This document shows positions 14,787-22,743 of a stretch of DNA of 64,000 nt, piece after piece. The notes beneath the pieces were generated by a model. That model saw only the letters and a list, made by a program, of their open reading frames with translations. It made no database searches and was not told the origin of the DNA. The stretch is from positions 52,096-116,095 of the forward strand of contig LSIG01000165.1 in NCBI GenBank assembly GCA_001556125.1, given 5' to 3'. The DNA comes from Rhizobiales bacterium CCH10-E5 (GTDB lineage: Bacteria > Pseudomonadota > Alphaproteobacteria > Rhizobiales > Beijerinckiaceae). The stretch's first letter is position 1; each line of letters opens with the position of its first letter. The position numbers were made by a program, and so were the translations under genes.

Positions 14787-17096
14787 TCAGAGCCGATACC
14801 CGGCCTCCTTCAGCGCGTTGAACACCTTGAGCGGCGTCGCCGGCATGTCGATGGCCTTGATGCCCGCGGCGCGGTCGAGGGCATCGACCATCGCGTTCAT
14901 CACGGCCGGACAGGCCCCGATGGCCCCCGCCTCGCCCGCCCCCTTCACGCCGAGCGCATTCGTGACGCAGCGGACGTTGCGCGTCTCGAAATGGAAGTTC
15001 GGGATGTCGATGGCGCGCGGCAGCGCATAATCCATGAAGGTCGCCGTCAGCATCTGCCCGGACGAGTCGAAGCGGATCTCCTCCATTAGCGCCTGGCCGA
15101 TGCCCTGCGCCGCGCCGCCATGAACCTGACCCTGCAGCATGGTCGGGTTCAGCGTCATGCCGAAATCGTCCACGACGACGTAGTTGACGATCTCGGTCGC
15201 GCCGGTCTGCGGGTCGATTTCCAGCTCGCAGACATGGGTGCCGTTCGGATAGGTTGCCTCCGGCGGCTGCCAGCTCTGGTGGACGCGCAGCTTCTCGGTG
15301 GTCGCTCCGGGCAGTGCCGCGATGGCGGCGAGGTCGAGCGCCTTGTCGGTGCCGACGACGCGCACCGCCCCATCGACGATCTCGAGGTCGCCGATCCCGG
15401 CCTCGAGCTTCTCGGAGGCGAGCTGCTTCAGGTTGTCGGAGAGGATCGAGGTCGCCTTGTCGAGCGCCGCGCCGCCGACGGGGATCGAGCGCGAGCCGCC
15501 GGTGCCGGAGCCGGTCTCGACCTTGTCGGTGTCTCCCTGGATCACGCGGATGCGGTCCATGGGGATGTCGAGATGCTGGGAGACGAGCTGCGAATAGGCC
15601 GTCTCATGCCCCTGCCCGTTCGACTGCGTGCCGATCAGCACCGTGACGGTGCCGTCCTTCTCGAGGATCACCGTCGAGCTCTCCGGGCCGCCGCCGCCGC
15701 AGGCCTCGATATAGCTGGCCATGCCGATGCCGCGAATCTTGCCGGCCTTATTGGCGGCCTTGAGGCGGGCCTTGAAGCCCTTCCAGTCGGCCACCTCCAT
15801 GGCGCGGCGCATATGGCCCTCGAACTCGCCGGAATCGTAGACCGGCCCGGTCTGGGTCTGATGCGGCATCTCGCTCGGCTTGACGAAGTTGAGCGCCCGC
15901 ACGGCATCCGGCGTCTTGCCCGTCTCGCGGGCGATGGCGTCGACCAGCCGCTCGATCAGATAGGCCGCCTCGGGGCGCCCCGCGCCGCGATAGGCATCGA
16001 CCGCCATGGTGTTGGTCAGGATGCCGCGGAAGCGGACATGCACGGCCGGGATGTTGTAGCAGCCCGGCGTCATCGTCGTGCCGACCCAGGGGATGAAGGG
16101 CCCGTATTGCGAGAGATAGGCGCCCATCTCGGCCGCGAGATCCACCTTCAGGGCGATGAACTTGCCGCGCTTGTCGAGCGCCATCGTCGCGGTGGCGAGA
16201 TTGGCCCGGCCATGGGTGTCGGCGAGGAAATGCTCGGTCCGGTCCGCGACCCAGCGCACGGGGCGCTTCAGCTTCTCCGCCGCGACCATCGTCAGCGGGT
16301 ATTCGCGGTACATGAAGATCTTGGTGCCGAAGCCGCCGCCGACATCCGGCGTCACCACACGGATGCGAGACGGATCGACCTTGAGGATGCTCTTGGCGAG
16401 GATGTCGCGCGTGCCGTGGCTGCCTTGGCTGCCGAGCGTCAATGTCCAGCGCTTCGTCGCCTTGTCGTATTCGGCGATGCAGGCGCGGGTCTCCATGTAG
16501 TTGGAGGCGAGGCGGTTGTTGACGATCGTCACCGCCACCGTGCGGTCGGCCTTGGCGAAGGCGGCGTCGGTCTTCGCCTTGTCGCCCTGTTCGGCCTCGA
16601 AGGCGACATTGCCCGGCCGGTCCGGCCAGATCTGCGGCGCCTTGGGATCGAGCGCCTCCTCGATCCCGGTGACCGAGGGCAGCGTCGTCCACTCGATGTC
16701 GATCGCCTCGGCGGCATCGCGGGCCTGTGCCAGCGTCTCCGCGACGATGAAGGCGACTGCCTCGCCGACATGGCGCACCGTGTCGGTCGGCAGCACCGGC
16801 ACGGGCAGCGGCTTCACCGGCTCGCCCGAGACCGTCTTGATCAGCCCCTTGCAGGGCAGGTCGCCGAGATGGGCGACGTCCTCGCCCGTCAGGATGAGCT
16901 TGACGCCCCTCATCCGCCGCGCCGTCTCCTTGTCGCGGATCTTGAAGGTGGCATGGGCGTATTGCGAGCGCAGGACGAAGGCGTGCAGAGCCCCCTCGAC
17001 GGCGGTGTCATCCGTGTAGCGCCCGGCCCCCGTGGTCAGGCGCTGGTCCTCGACGCGGCGGACCGGCTGTCCGAATCCGAATTTCATGGGGCGCAT
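14787..17096 (-). CDS. Xanthine dehydrogenase-family molybdenum-binding subunit (form II CoxL-like)
   Basis: Large, molybdopterin-cytosine-dinucleotide-binding subunit of 769 residues of the xanthine oxidase family. The N-terminal ald_xan_dh_C domain starts RRVEDQRLTTGAGRYTDD; the Mo-binding half includes DVGGGFGTKIFMYREY, AYRGAGR at residues 368-374 and the catalytic Glu722 in VKGAGEAGAIG. AYRGAGR is the form II signature, not the AYRCSFR of true CO dehydrogenase, so CO oxidation is not indicated. The FAD and 2Fe-2S subunits that normally accompany it are not adjacent. Instead two cytochrome c genes follow on the same strand, suggesting electron transfer to cytochromes. The substrate (aldehyde, purine or N-heterocycle) is unknown. 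Confidence 0.9.
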   Translation of the reverse strand: MRPMKFGFGQPVRRVEDQRLTTGAGRYTDDTAVEGALHAFVLRSQYAHATFKIRDKETARRMRGVKLILTGEDVAHLGDLPCKGLIKTVSGEPVKPLPVPVLPTDTVRHVGEAVAFIVAETLAQARDAAEAIDIEWTTLPSVTGIEEALDPKAPQIWPDRPGNVAFEAEQGDKAKTDAAFAKADRTVAVTIVNNRLASNYMETRACIAEYDKATKRWTLTLGSQGSHGTRDILAKSILKVDPSRIRVVTPDVGGGFGTKIFMYREYPLTMVAAEKLKRPVRWVADRTEHFLADTHGRANLATATMALDKRGKFIALKVDLAAEMGAYLSQYGPFIPWVGTTMTPGCYNIPAVHVRFRGILTNTMAVDAYRGAGRPEAAYLIERLVDAIARETGKTPDAVRALNFVKPSEMPHQTQTGPVYDSGEFEGHMRRAMEVADWKGFKARLKAANKAGKIRGIGMASYIEACGGGGPESSTVILEKDGTVTVLIGTQSNGQGHETAYSQLVSQHLDIPMDRIRVIQGDTDKVETGSGTGGSRSIPVGGAALDKATSILSDNLKQLASEKLEAGIGDLEIVDGAVRVVGTDKALDLAAIAALPGATTEKLRVHQSWQPPEATYPNGTHVCELEIDPQTGATEIVNYVVVDDFGMTLNPTMLQGQVHGGAAQGIGQALMEEIRFDSSGQMLTATFMDYALPRAIDIPNFHFETRNVRCVTNALGVKGAGEAGAIGACPAVMNAMVDALDRAAGIKAIDMPATPLKVFNALKEAGYRL

Positions 17097-17198
17097 GGCC
17101 GAAAGTCCCTCAGATTGGTCGAATGAAACACTGAAATAGAATCGGGCCGCGGTCAGCCCCGCCGGATCGCGCGCGGGGATGCACGCAGCGCATCGCCC

Positions 17199-18152
17199 TT
17201 ACCGCGGCATCCGCGCCGCGGTCTCCGACAGGCTGACCATCATGTTGTAGTTGTTGACGATCCAGTTGGCGTCGTTGGCGGCGCCACGGCGGACATCGCC
17301 CTTGCTCTTGGCGAGCTTGTCGGAAAAATCGCGCAGTTTGCCGAGCCAGGACCCGGCCTGGCTGTCGATCATCAGCGACGTGCCAGGGTTCTTGTCCTTG
17401 AACGCGTCGAGTTCGCGGATTGCGGCGGCGTAATCGGCGACGGTGGCGTTGAAAGCCTTCAGATCGACGATCGGCTTCTCGTTGCTGGGCATCTGATCCA
17501 TCACGGACCGTGCGTTGATCATCACATTGCGGATCTGCCAGCGGGCGGAGCGCCCTTCGCGCTGCTCGACCGAGGCGAGTTCGCGCTGGTCGAGCCCCTT
17601 CTTGTAGTCGCGCATCAGCGCATCCAGCCGAGCGCGCTCGGCGAGGAAGCTCTGCGCCGCGGGCACCATCAGCCCGTGCAGCTTCTGCCCCTCGGCGAGA
17701 TTGTCGTCGCGGTAATCCTTGCGGTCGTAGTAGCGCTCGGCCCGAGTGATCAGGGGCGCCAATTCCTGATAGGCCTTGATGTAGGCGGCGACGGAGGCAT
17801 CGATCGCCGGCAGCTTCGGCTCCCGCGTCAGGAACTCCTCGGCCTTCCGGATCTCGCCGGTAACGTCATAGAGGCTGTAGAGCCCGTAGCCGATATAGCG
17901 CTCCTTGCCGGTCGGCCCCTTCTTCAGATCGACCCAACTGCCATAGCGCTCCCAGGATTGAATCGCCCGCAGCGTGCGGTTCATCAGCGCCGTATAGGCG
18001 TTCGACTTGGCGATCGCCGTCTGGAGCTCGGCATCCTGGGCCGGAGCCGTGCGTGCGGACGGAGCGGCGGGTGCCTGCGCGACGGCGGCGCCGGGCGCGA
18101 CAGCGAGAAGGACGGCGGAGAGTGCGCCGCAAAGACCGTTTGGGATCGTCAT
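17199..18152 (-). CDS. YiiG-like (DUF3829) exported protein
   Basis: Predicted periplasmic protein of 317 residues. It has a Sec signal peptide (CGALSAVLLAVAPGAAVAQA) and a long, mostly helical mature part rich in Tyr, Lys and Glu (NAYTALMNRTLRAIQSWERY, MVSLSETAARM), matching the DUF3829/YiiG family. Function is unknown in the family. It lies 46 bp downstream of the rhodanese gene and could belong to the end of the TRAP operon, with the molybdenum hydroxylase gene 102 bp further on. Confidence 0.75.
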   Translation of the reverse strand: MTIPNGLCGALSAVLLAVAPGAAVAQAPAAPSARTAPAQDAELQTAIAKSNAYTALMNRTLRAIQSWERYGSWVDLKKGPTGKERYIGYGLYSLYDVTGEIRKAEEFLTREPKLPAIDASVAAYIKAYQELAPLITRAERYYDRKDYRDDNLAEGQKLHGLMVPAAQSFLAERARLDALMRDYKKGLDQRELASVEQREGRSARWQIRNVMINARSVMDQMPSNEKPIVDLKAFNATVADYAAAIRELDAFKDKNPGTSLMIDSQAGSWLGKLRDFSDKLAKSKGDVRRGAANDANWIVNNYNMMVSLSETAARMPR

Positions 18153-18198
18153 GCTTCAGCTTTCGTCAAGATCGGCGAGCTGGACGGAGCGCTGCGGC

Positions 18199-18516
18199 TC
18201 ATCCCTGCTCCACCGGCTCGCCCCGCATCGCCCAGTCCTTGAATCCCCCCAGATAATGGCTGTCGACGTCGAGCCCGGCGGATTGCGCGAACTCCAGCGC
18301 TCGCAGCGAGCGCACGCCGGCCGCGCAGGAGAGCACCAGCTTCTTGCCGGGCTCATTGGGCAGATCCGCGGGGTCGAAGCGCGAGAGCGGCCGCGAGACC
18401 GAACCCGGAATGTGCCCGGCGGCGAATTCATGCGGCTCACGGACATCGACGATCAGGATGGTGCCGTCGGCGAGGCCGGCCTTGATGTCGTCGATGTCGA
18501 GATCGTTCACGGTCAC
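18199..18516 (-). CDS. Single-domain rhodanese
   Basis: Rhodanese-fold sulfurtransferase-like protein of about 105 residues. It contains VDVREPHEFAAGHIPGS and the active-site loop SCAAGVRS, whose Cys is the expected persulfide carrier, and ends YLGGFKDWAMRGEPVE. The GTG at 18516 follows GGAG at 7-base spacing; a TTG at 18534, directly after the DctM stop, would add six residues. It closes the TRAP transporter operon. Its substrate and any link to the transported compound are unknown. Confidence 0.87.
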   Translation of the reverse strand: MTVNDLDIDDIKAGLADGTILIVDVREPHEFAAGHIPGSVSRPLSRFDPADLPNEPGKKLVLSCAAGVRSLRALEFAQSAGLDVDSHYLGGFKDWAMRGEPVEQG

Positions 18517-18534
18517 GGGCAGGCTCCGGCGCAA

Positions 18535-19854
18535 TCACTCCAGCAGCTTCACCAGATAGAGCGTGAGCGCGGGAAATGCCACCACGACACCCAGCCGCAG
18601 GATGTCGACCGCGACGAAGGGCAGCACGCCGCGATAGATGCTGGTCACCGGCACGTCGCGCGCCAGCGAGGCGACGACGAAGACGTTGAGGCCGATCGGC
18701 GGGCAGGTCATGCCGATGCCGACGACGATCAGCACGAGGATGCCGAACCAGATCGCCACATCGTCCGCCGGCATGCCGAAATCGAGCGCGGTCACGATCG
18801 GGAAGAACACCGGCAGCGTCAGCAGGATCATCGCCAGCTCGTCCATCACCCCGCCGAGGACTATGTAGAACAGCAGCAGGCCGATCAGCACCGTGTAGGG
18901 CGCCCAGCCGGAAGCGGCGATCATCTCCGCCGCCGCGGTCGGCACCTGGGTCAGGGCGAGGAAGGCGTTGAAGACCTCCGCCCCGAGCAGGATCGCGAAG
19001 ATCATCGCCGAGGTCTCGGCCGTCTGCAGGATCGCCTGACGCACCGCAGCAGGCGTCAGCGTGCGACGCACCAGGCCGATGACCAGCATGACGAAGGCGC
19101 CGACCGATGCCCCCTCCGTCGGCGTGAAGACGCCGCCATAGATGCCGCCGACGACGACGACCGCGACCAGCAGCGCCGGGATGATGCCGAGCAGCGGCCG
19201 CACGCGGTCTGCCCACGCGATGCGCGGCTGCGCCGGAACCCAGTCCGGGTGACGGCGGCTCATCAGCGCGATGGTGATGCAGTAGAACGCAGCCGCCAGC
19301 AGGCCCGGGATCAGCGCCGCCTTGAACAGCTTGGCGATGTTCTGCTCGGTCGAGATCGCATAGACGACCAAGATGACCGAGGGCGGGATGAGAATGCCCA
19401 ATGTGCCGCCGACCGCGATCACCCCGCAGGAGAAGCCGGGATCGTAACGGTAGCGCCGCAGCTCCGGGAGCGCCGCGCGCGAGAAGGTCGCGGTCGTCGC
19501 CACCGCCGAGCCGCAGATCGCCCCGAAGCCGGTGCAGGCGCCGATCACCGCCATGCCGAGCCCGCCGCGCCGGTGCCCGACCAGCGCAGCGGCGGCCTTG
19601 AACAGATCGCCGGCGAGCCCCGAGCGCTCGGCGAAGGCGCCCATCAGCACGAACAACGGGATCACCGACAGCGTGTAATTGGCGAAGATCTGGTAGGGCG
19701 TGGTGCGGATATAGTTCAGGAACGGGTCGAGCCCGTTGAGTTGGATGTAGCCGACGCCCCCGACCAGCATCATGGCGAGCCCGATCGGCAGCCGCAGCGC
19801 CATCAGCGCGAGCAGAACGACGAAGCCCGTGATGGCGATAGCGAAACCGCTCAC
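18535..19854 (-). CDS. TRAP transporter large permease (DctM-like)
   Basis: Large membrane subunit of a tripartite ATP-independent periplasmic transporter, 439 residues and 12 or so helices. Family signatures include LRLPIGLAMMLVGGVGY, YTLSVIPLFVLMGAFAERSG, GFGAICGSAVATTATFSRAALPEL and FTPTEGASVGAF. The GTG start at 19854 overlaps the DctQ stop as GTGA, so translation is coupled. Together with DctQ and DctP it imports an organic acid using an ion gradient. The substrate is not deducible from these subunits. Confidence 0.93.
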   Translation of the reverse strand: MSGFAIAITGFVVLLALMALRLPIGLAMMLVGGVGYIQLNGLDPFLNYIRTTPYQIFANYTLSVIPLFVLMGAFAERSGLAGDLFKAAAALVGHRRGGLGMAVIGACTGFGAICGSAVATTATFSRAALPELRRYRYDPGFSCGVIAVGGTLGILIPPSVILVVYAISTEQNIAKLFKAALIPGLLAAAFYCITIALMSRRHPDWVPAQPRIAWADRVRPLLGIIPALLVAVVVVGGIYGGVFTPTEGASVGAFVMLVIGLVRRTLTPAAVRQAILQTAETSAMIFAILLGAEVFNAFLALTQVPTAAAEMIAASGWAPYTVLIGLLLFYIVLGGVMDELAMILLTLPVFFPIVTALDFGMPADDVAIWFGILVLIVVGIGMTCPPIGLNVFVVASLARDVPVTSIYRGVLPFVAVDILRLGVVVAFPALTLYLVKLLE

Positions 19855-20354
19855 GCTGTCTGCCTCAGCAGGCGCCGCGCACTGACCATGGCCGAGACGG
19901 ACACCAGCAGCGCGAGCGCGGCACAAAAGCCGATCGGCAGATAGCTCGGCACCAGCAGCACCATGCTGGTTTCGCCGGTGCCGAAGGCCGCCCGCGCCCC
20001 CACCGCGAGCCGCCAGGCGATCAGCGCCATCACCAGCGCATAGACGATGTCCCAGCCCGCATCGATGCGGCGCTGCCAGCGCTCGGGCAGCTTGAGTGTG
20101 AAGGTGTCGACGAAGATGTTGCCGCGGCGCAGCTGGCACCAGGGCAGGAAGCAGAAGGCGGCGAGCGCCGTCGCCATCTGCACCAGCTCGAAATCACCCG
20201 GCACGCCGGCCCCCCCGACGAGGTCGGAGCGCAGCGTGACACTGATCACCACCGTCACCGAGAGCGTGATCAGCAGCACGCCGCCCAGAAGGGCGACGCT
20301 CTGGACCACGCGCTCGAACGCCGATGGCGCAATCTCCCCCCGATCCTGCGCCAT
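19851..20354 (-). CDS. TRAP transporter small permease (DctQ-like)
   Basis: Small membrane subunit of 167 residues with four helices. The DctQ pattern is seen in VVISVTLRSDLVG, ELVQMATALAAFCFLPWCQLRRGNI (broken here for length: the core is FLPWCQLRRGNIFVD) and RRIDAGWDIVYALVMALIAWR. It starts 8 bp after the binding-protein stop and its stop overlaps the DctM start. It links DctP docking to the large permease. Confidence 0.92.
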   Translation of the reverse strand: MAQDRGEIAPSAFERVVQSVALLGGVLLITLSVTVVISVTLRSDLVGGAGVPGDFELVQMATALAAFCFLPWCQLRRGNIFVDTFTLKLPERWQRRIDAGWDIVYALVMALIAWRLAVGARAAFGTGETSMVLLVPSYLPIGFCAALALLVSVSAMVSARRLLRQTA

Positions 20355-20362
20355 CGTCCCGG

Positions 20363-21415
20363 TCAGGCCGCCTTTTCGTGTTTGGCGAGCGCGGCCCTCG
20401 CGCTGGCGAGCAGCTTCTCGCCGTCGAGGCCCTTCTCCTTGGTCGACTTGATCCAGGCCTCGATGACCGGCTCGGTCGTCTTGCGCCAGCGCGCGGCCTC
20501 CGCCTCCTCGATCACGGTGATGGTGTTGCCGCGCTTGCGCACCATCTCGGAGACGGCGATGGCCTGCTCGTCCCAGACCTTTCCGGCCATGCCGGCCGCA
20601 GCGGCGCCGGAATTGCGGTCGATGATCGCCTTCAGGTCCGGCGCCAAGGCTTCATACTTCGCCTTGTTCATCGCCAGGATGAAGGTTGCGACATAGAGGG
20701 TCGGCGAGCCCGGAATCTCGGTGTGGAACTTCACGAGTTCCTGCACCTTCACCGAGGGCACCACCTCCCAGGGAATGACCGCGCCGTCGATGACGCGCTG
20801 CGCCAGCGATTCCGGCACCTGCGGCACCGGCATGCCGATGGCGTTGGCGCCGAGTGCCTTCAGCGCCTCGCCGGCGAGACGCGTCGGAAAGCGCAGCTTG
20901 AGGCCCTTGAGGTCCTCCATCGTCTTGACCTGCTTGTTGGCGTGGATCAGCCCGTGATCATGCGCCCAGACGCAGATCGGGTGCACGTCCTTCAGCTCGG
21001 CGGCGAGGTTCTGCTGCGCGTATTCGGTCAGCGCCAGCGAGTTCACCAGCGCGCGCTTGTTGGCGACGAAGGGGAGCTCGAACGCTTCGAGCCCGGTGAA
21101 ACGACCCGGCGTGTAGCCCGGCAGCGTCCAGACCAGATCGGCCACGCCGTCGCGGGCCTGATCGAAGAGCTGCGGCGGGGTGCCGCCGAGCTGCATCGAC
21201 GGGAAGATGTCGATCTTGATGCGGCCGTTGGATTCGGCCGCGACCTTGTCGGCCCAGGGTTTCAGGAACTTGGCATGGCCGACCGCGACCGGCGGCAGGA
21301 AGTGGTGCATCTTCAGCGTCACCTCCTGCGCATTCGCGCGGGTGGCACGCAGCACGAGCGGGGCGGCGACGGCAGCGCCGGCCCCCGTCAGCAATTGGCG
21401 GCGATCGAACCTCAT
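20363..21415 (-). CDS. TRAP transporter substrate-binding protein (DctP-like)
   Basis: Periplasmic solute-binding protein of 350 residues. The signal peptide begins MRFDRRQLLTGAGAAVAAP and has a twin-Arg-like DRRQLL, so Tat export is possible. DctP features include KIDIFPSMQLGGTPPQLFDQ, GLEAFELPFVANKRAL and LKLRFPTRLAGEALKALGA, where the Arg would clamp a carboxylate ligand. The ATG at 21415 follows GGGAGGGAAG. It is the first gene of dctPQM-rhodanese, with a terminator of the preceding gene 200 bp upstream. A carboxylic acid ligand is likely. Confidence 0.92.
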   Translation of the reverse strand: MRFDRRQLLTGAGAAVAAPLVLRATRANAQEVTLKMHHFLPPVAVGHAKFLKPWADKVAAESNGRIKIDIFPSMQLGGTPPQLFDQARDGVADLVWTLPGYTPGRFTGLEAFELPFVANKRALVNSLALTEYAQQNLAAELKDVHPICVWAHDHGLIHANKQVKTMEDLKGLKLRFPTRLAGEALKALGANAIGMPVPQVPESLAQRVIDGAVIPWEVVPSVKVQELVKFHTEIPGSPTLYVATFILAMNKAKYEALAPDLKAIIDRNSGAAAAGMAGKVWDEQAIAVSEMVRKRGNTITVIEEAEAARWRKTTEPVIEAWIKSTKEKGLDGEKLLASARAALAKHEKAA

Positions 21416-21608
21416 GACTTCCCTCCCGAGGATGTCGTTTGTTGCCCGGCGCGGCTCCCCCTCGGAGCCAGCGCGCGGCCCTGTCTTCACCTTAGCACGA
21501 CCGGCGGCGAGTCTGGGTCTTGCGGCCCGCCCGCTTCTGGATCGCCGAGATCGTTGCCGACGCAACCAAATCCGTCAAGGCCCCGTCTGGCCTGCGGACG
21601 TGCCGCGC

Positions 21609-21634
21609 AAAAAACCGCGCCCCGGAGGGCGCGG
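21609..21634 (-). terminator. Rho-independent terminator of the kbp gene
   Basis: On the minus strand a perfect 8-bp stem (CCGCGCCC / GGGCGCGG, tetraloop) is followed by six T residues, 25 bases after the LysM/BON gene stop. Confidence 0.8.
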
Positions 21635-21658
21635 TCATCATCAGCCGATGCGAAGCGC

Positions 21659-22096
21659 TCAGGCCTGCGCCGGAATCCGCAGCACCCAGCCGGGCTGGAT
21701 TAAATCGGGGTTCTTCACCGGCGGCGTGTTCGCCTTCACGATGTCGGTGTATTTTGCGCCCTGGCCCTTGCCGTAGTGCTCCTCGGCGATCTTCCAGAGC
21801 GTATCGCCCTTCTTCACCGTGTAGAACACCGCGGCCGGCACCTCCTTGGCGACGATGAGGTCGGATTCGACACTGGCGATGCCGGCCGTGTTGCCGAGCG
21901 CCAGAATGATCTTCTCGGCCTCTTCGGTGGTCATCGCCTTGCCCGAGACCTTGACCTTGTCGCCATCGACGCTGATCGCGACGTCGGAGGGCAGGCCGTG
22001 GCCCGCGAGTTCCTTCTGCAACGCATCCGGCGTCGCCGCCTTGGCCGAGCCGAAGATCTTGGCTCCGGCATCCTTGATGAAGCTGAACAGGCCCAT
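21659..22096 (-). CDS. kbp: BON-LysM protein, Kbp/YgaU-like
   Basis: Small soluble protein of 145 residues with an N-terminal BON domain (about 20-85: ALQKELAGHGLPSDVAISVD, GNTAGIASVESDLIV) and a C-terminal LysM domain (YTVKKGDTLWKIAEEHYGKG, LIQPGWVLRIP). Layout and length match E. coli Kbp (YgaU), a cytoplasmic K+-binding protein; no signal peptide is seen (MGLFSFIKDAGAKIFG). The start at 22096 is the conserved one. Monocistronic, with a strong terminator. K+ binding is inferred from family. Confidence 0.87.
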   Translation of the reverse strand: MGLFSFIKDAGAKIFGSAKAATPDALQKELAGHGLPSDVAISVDGDKVKVSGKAMTTEEAEKIILALGNTAGIASVESDLIVAKEVPAAVFYTVKKGDTLWKIAEEHYGKGQGAKYTDIVKANTPPVKNPDLIQPGWVLRIPAQA

Positions 22097-22295
22097 GTCG
22101 TTCCTCCGTCGTTGGGCACCCATCAAGCCCAACTGCGATGCCATGTTCAAGGCACTCTGGCGACCGGGTGTGATTTTGCGGCCGGGATGCCGTAGCGGGA
22201 GGCCAGATCATTCCGCGGCAGCGATGGACAAAGGGGTTTCCTCCGAACGCGGGCACTGTCACAAGCGCCGCGCAATTCCCATCCGGAGCAGACCG

Positions 22296-22724
22296 ATGCT
22301 GACCCTCGCCCAGGCCCAGACGATCATGACCACCGCCCTCGCCCATGCCCAGAGCGCCGGCTTCAAACCGCTGACCATCGCGATCCTGGACGCGCGCGGC
22401 GCGCAGAAGCTCTTCACGGCGCAGGACGGCACCAGCCTGAAACGCGGCGAGATCGCCATCGGCAAGGCCCATGGCGCGGTCGCGATGGGCATCGGCTCGC
22501 GCGCCCTGCACAAGATGGCGCTCGAGCGGCCCTATTTCGTCGAGGCGGCAACCCATGCCGTCGGCGGCTCGCTCGTCCCGGTGCCGGGCGGCGTGCTGAT
22601 TCGCGATGCGGCTGGCACGCTTCTGGGGGCGATCGGCGTCTCTGGCGACACGTCCGACAATGACGAGGCTGCGGCGCTGGCGGGCATCACCGCCGCCGGC
22701 CTGGTCGGCGACACCGGCGCCTGA
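22296..22724 (+). CDS. GlcG/HbpS-family haem-binding-like protein
   Basis: Protein of 142 residues of the GlcG/HbpS family (cobalamin/haem-binding fold, DUF336). Recognised segments are MLTLAQAQTIMTTALAHAQ, LTIAILDARGAQKLF, GKAHGAVAMGIGSRAL, PVPGGVLIRDAAGTLLGAIG and the end GDTSDNDEAAALAGI. The ATG at 22296 has CCGGAGCA upstream. No signal peptide is visible. It stands alone between the divergent kbp and the convergent YfhO-like gene; family members bind haem or modulate neighbouring enzymes, but no partner is obvious here. Confidence 0.85.
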   Translation: MLTLAQAQTIMTTALAHAQSAGFKPLTIAILDARGAQKLFTAQDGTSLKRGEIAIGKAHGAVAMGIGSRALHKMALERPYFVEAATHAVGGSLVPVPGGVLIRDAAGTLLGAIGVSGDTSDNDEAAALAGITAAGLVGDTGA

Positions 22725-22743
22725 TCCGAAAGCCCGGCGCGGC

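Noticed and set aside
14787..17096. A true CO dehydrogenase large subunit
   Set aside because: The active-site loop is AYRGAGR (form II), not AYRCSFR, and no coxM or coxS is adjacent.
15120..17126. A 668-residue plus-strand open frame
   Set aside because: Antisense shadow of the molybdenum hydroxylase gene, whose frame carries AYRGAGR and the catalytic Glu. Composition is Arg/His/Asp-rich.
18007..19944. A 645-residue plus-strand open frame
   Set aside because: Antisense to the rhodanese and TRAP large permease; low-complexity Asp/Gln/Arg/His composition and no start signal.
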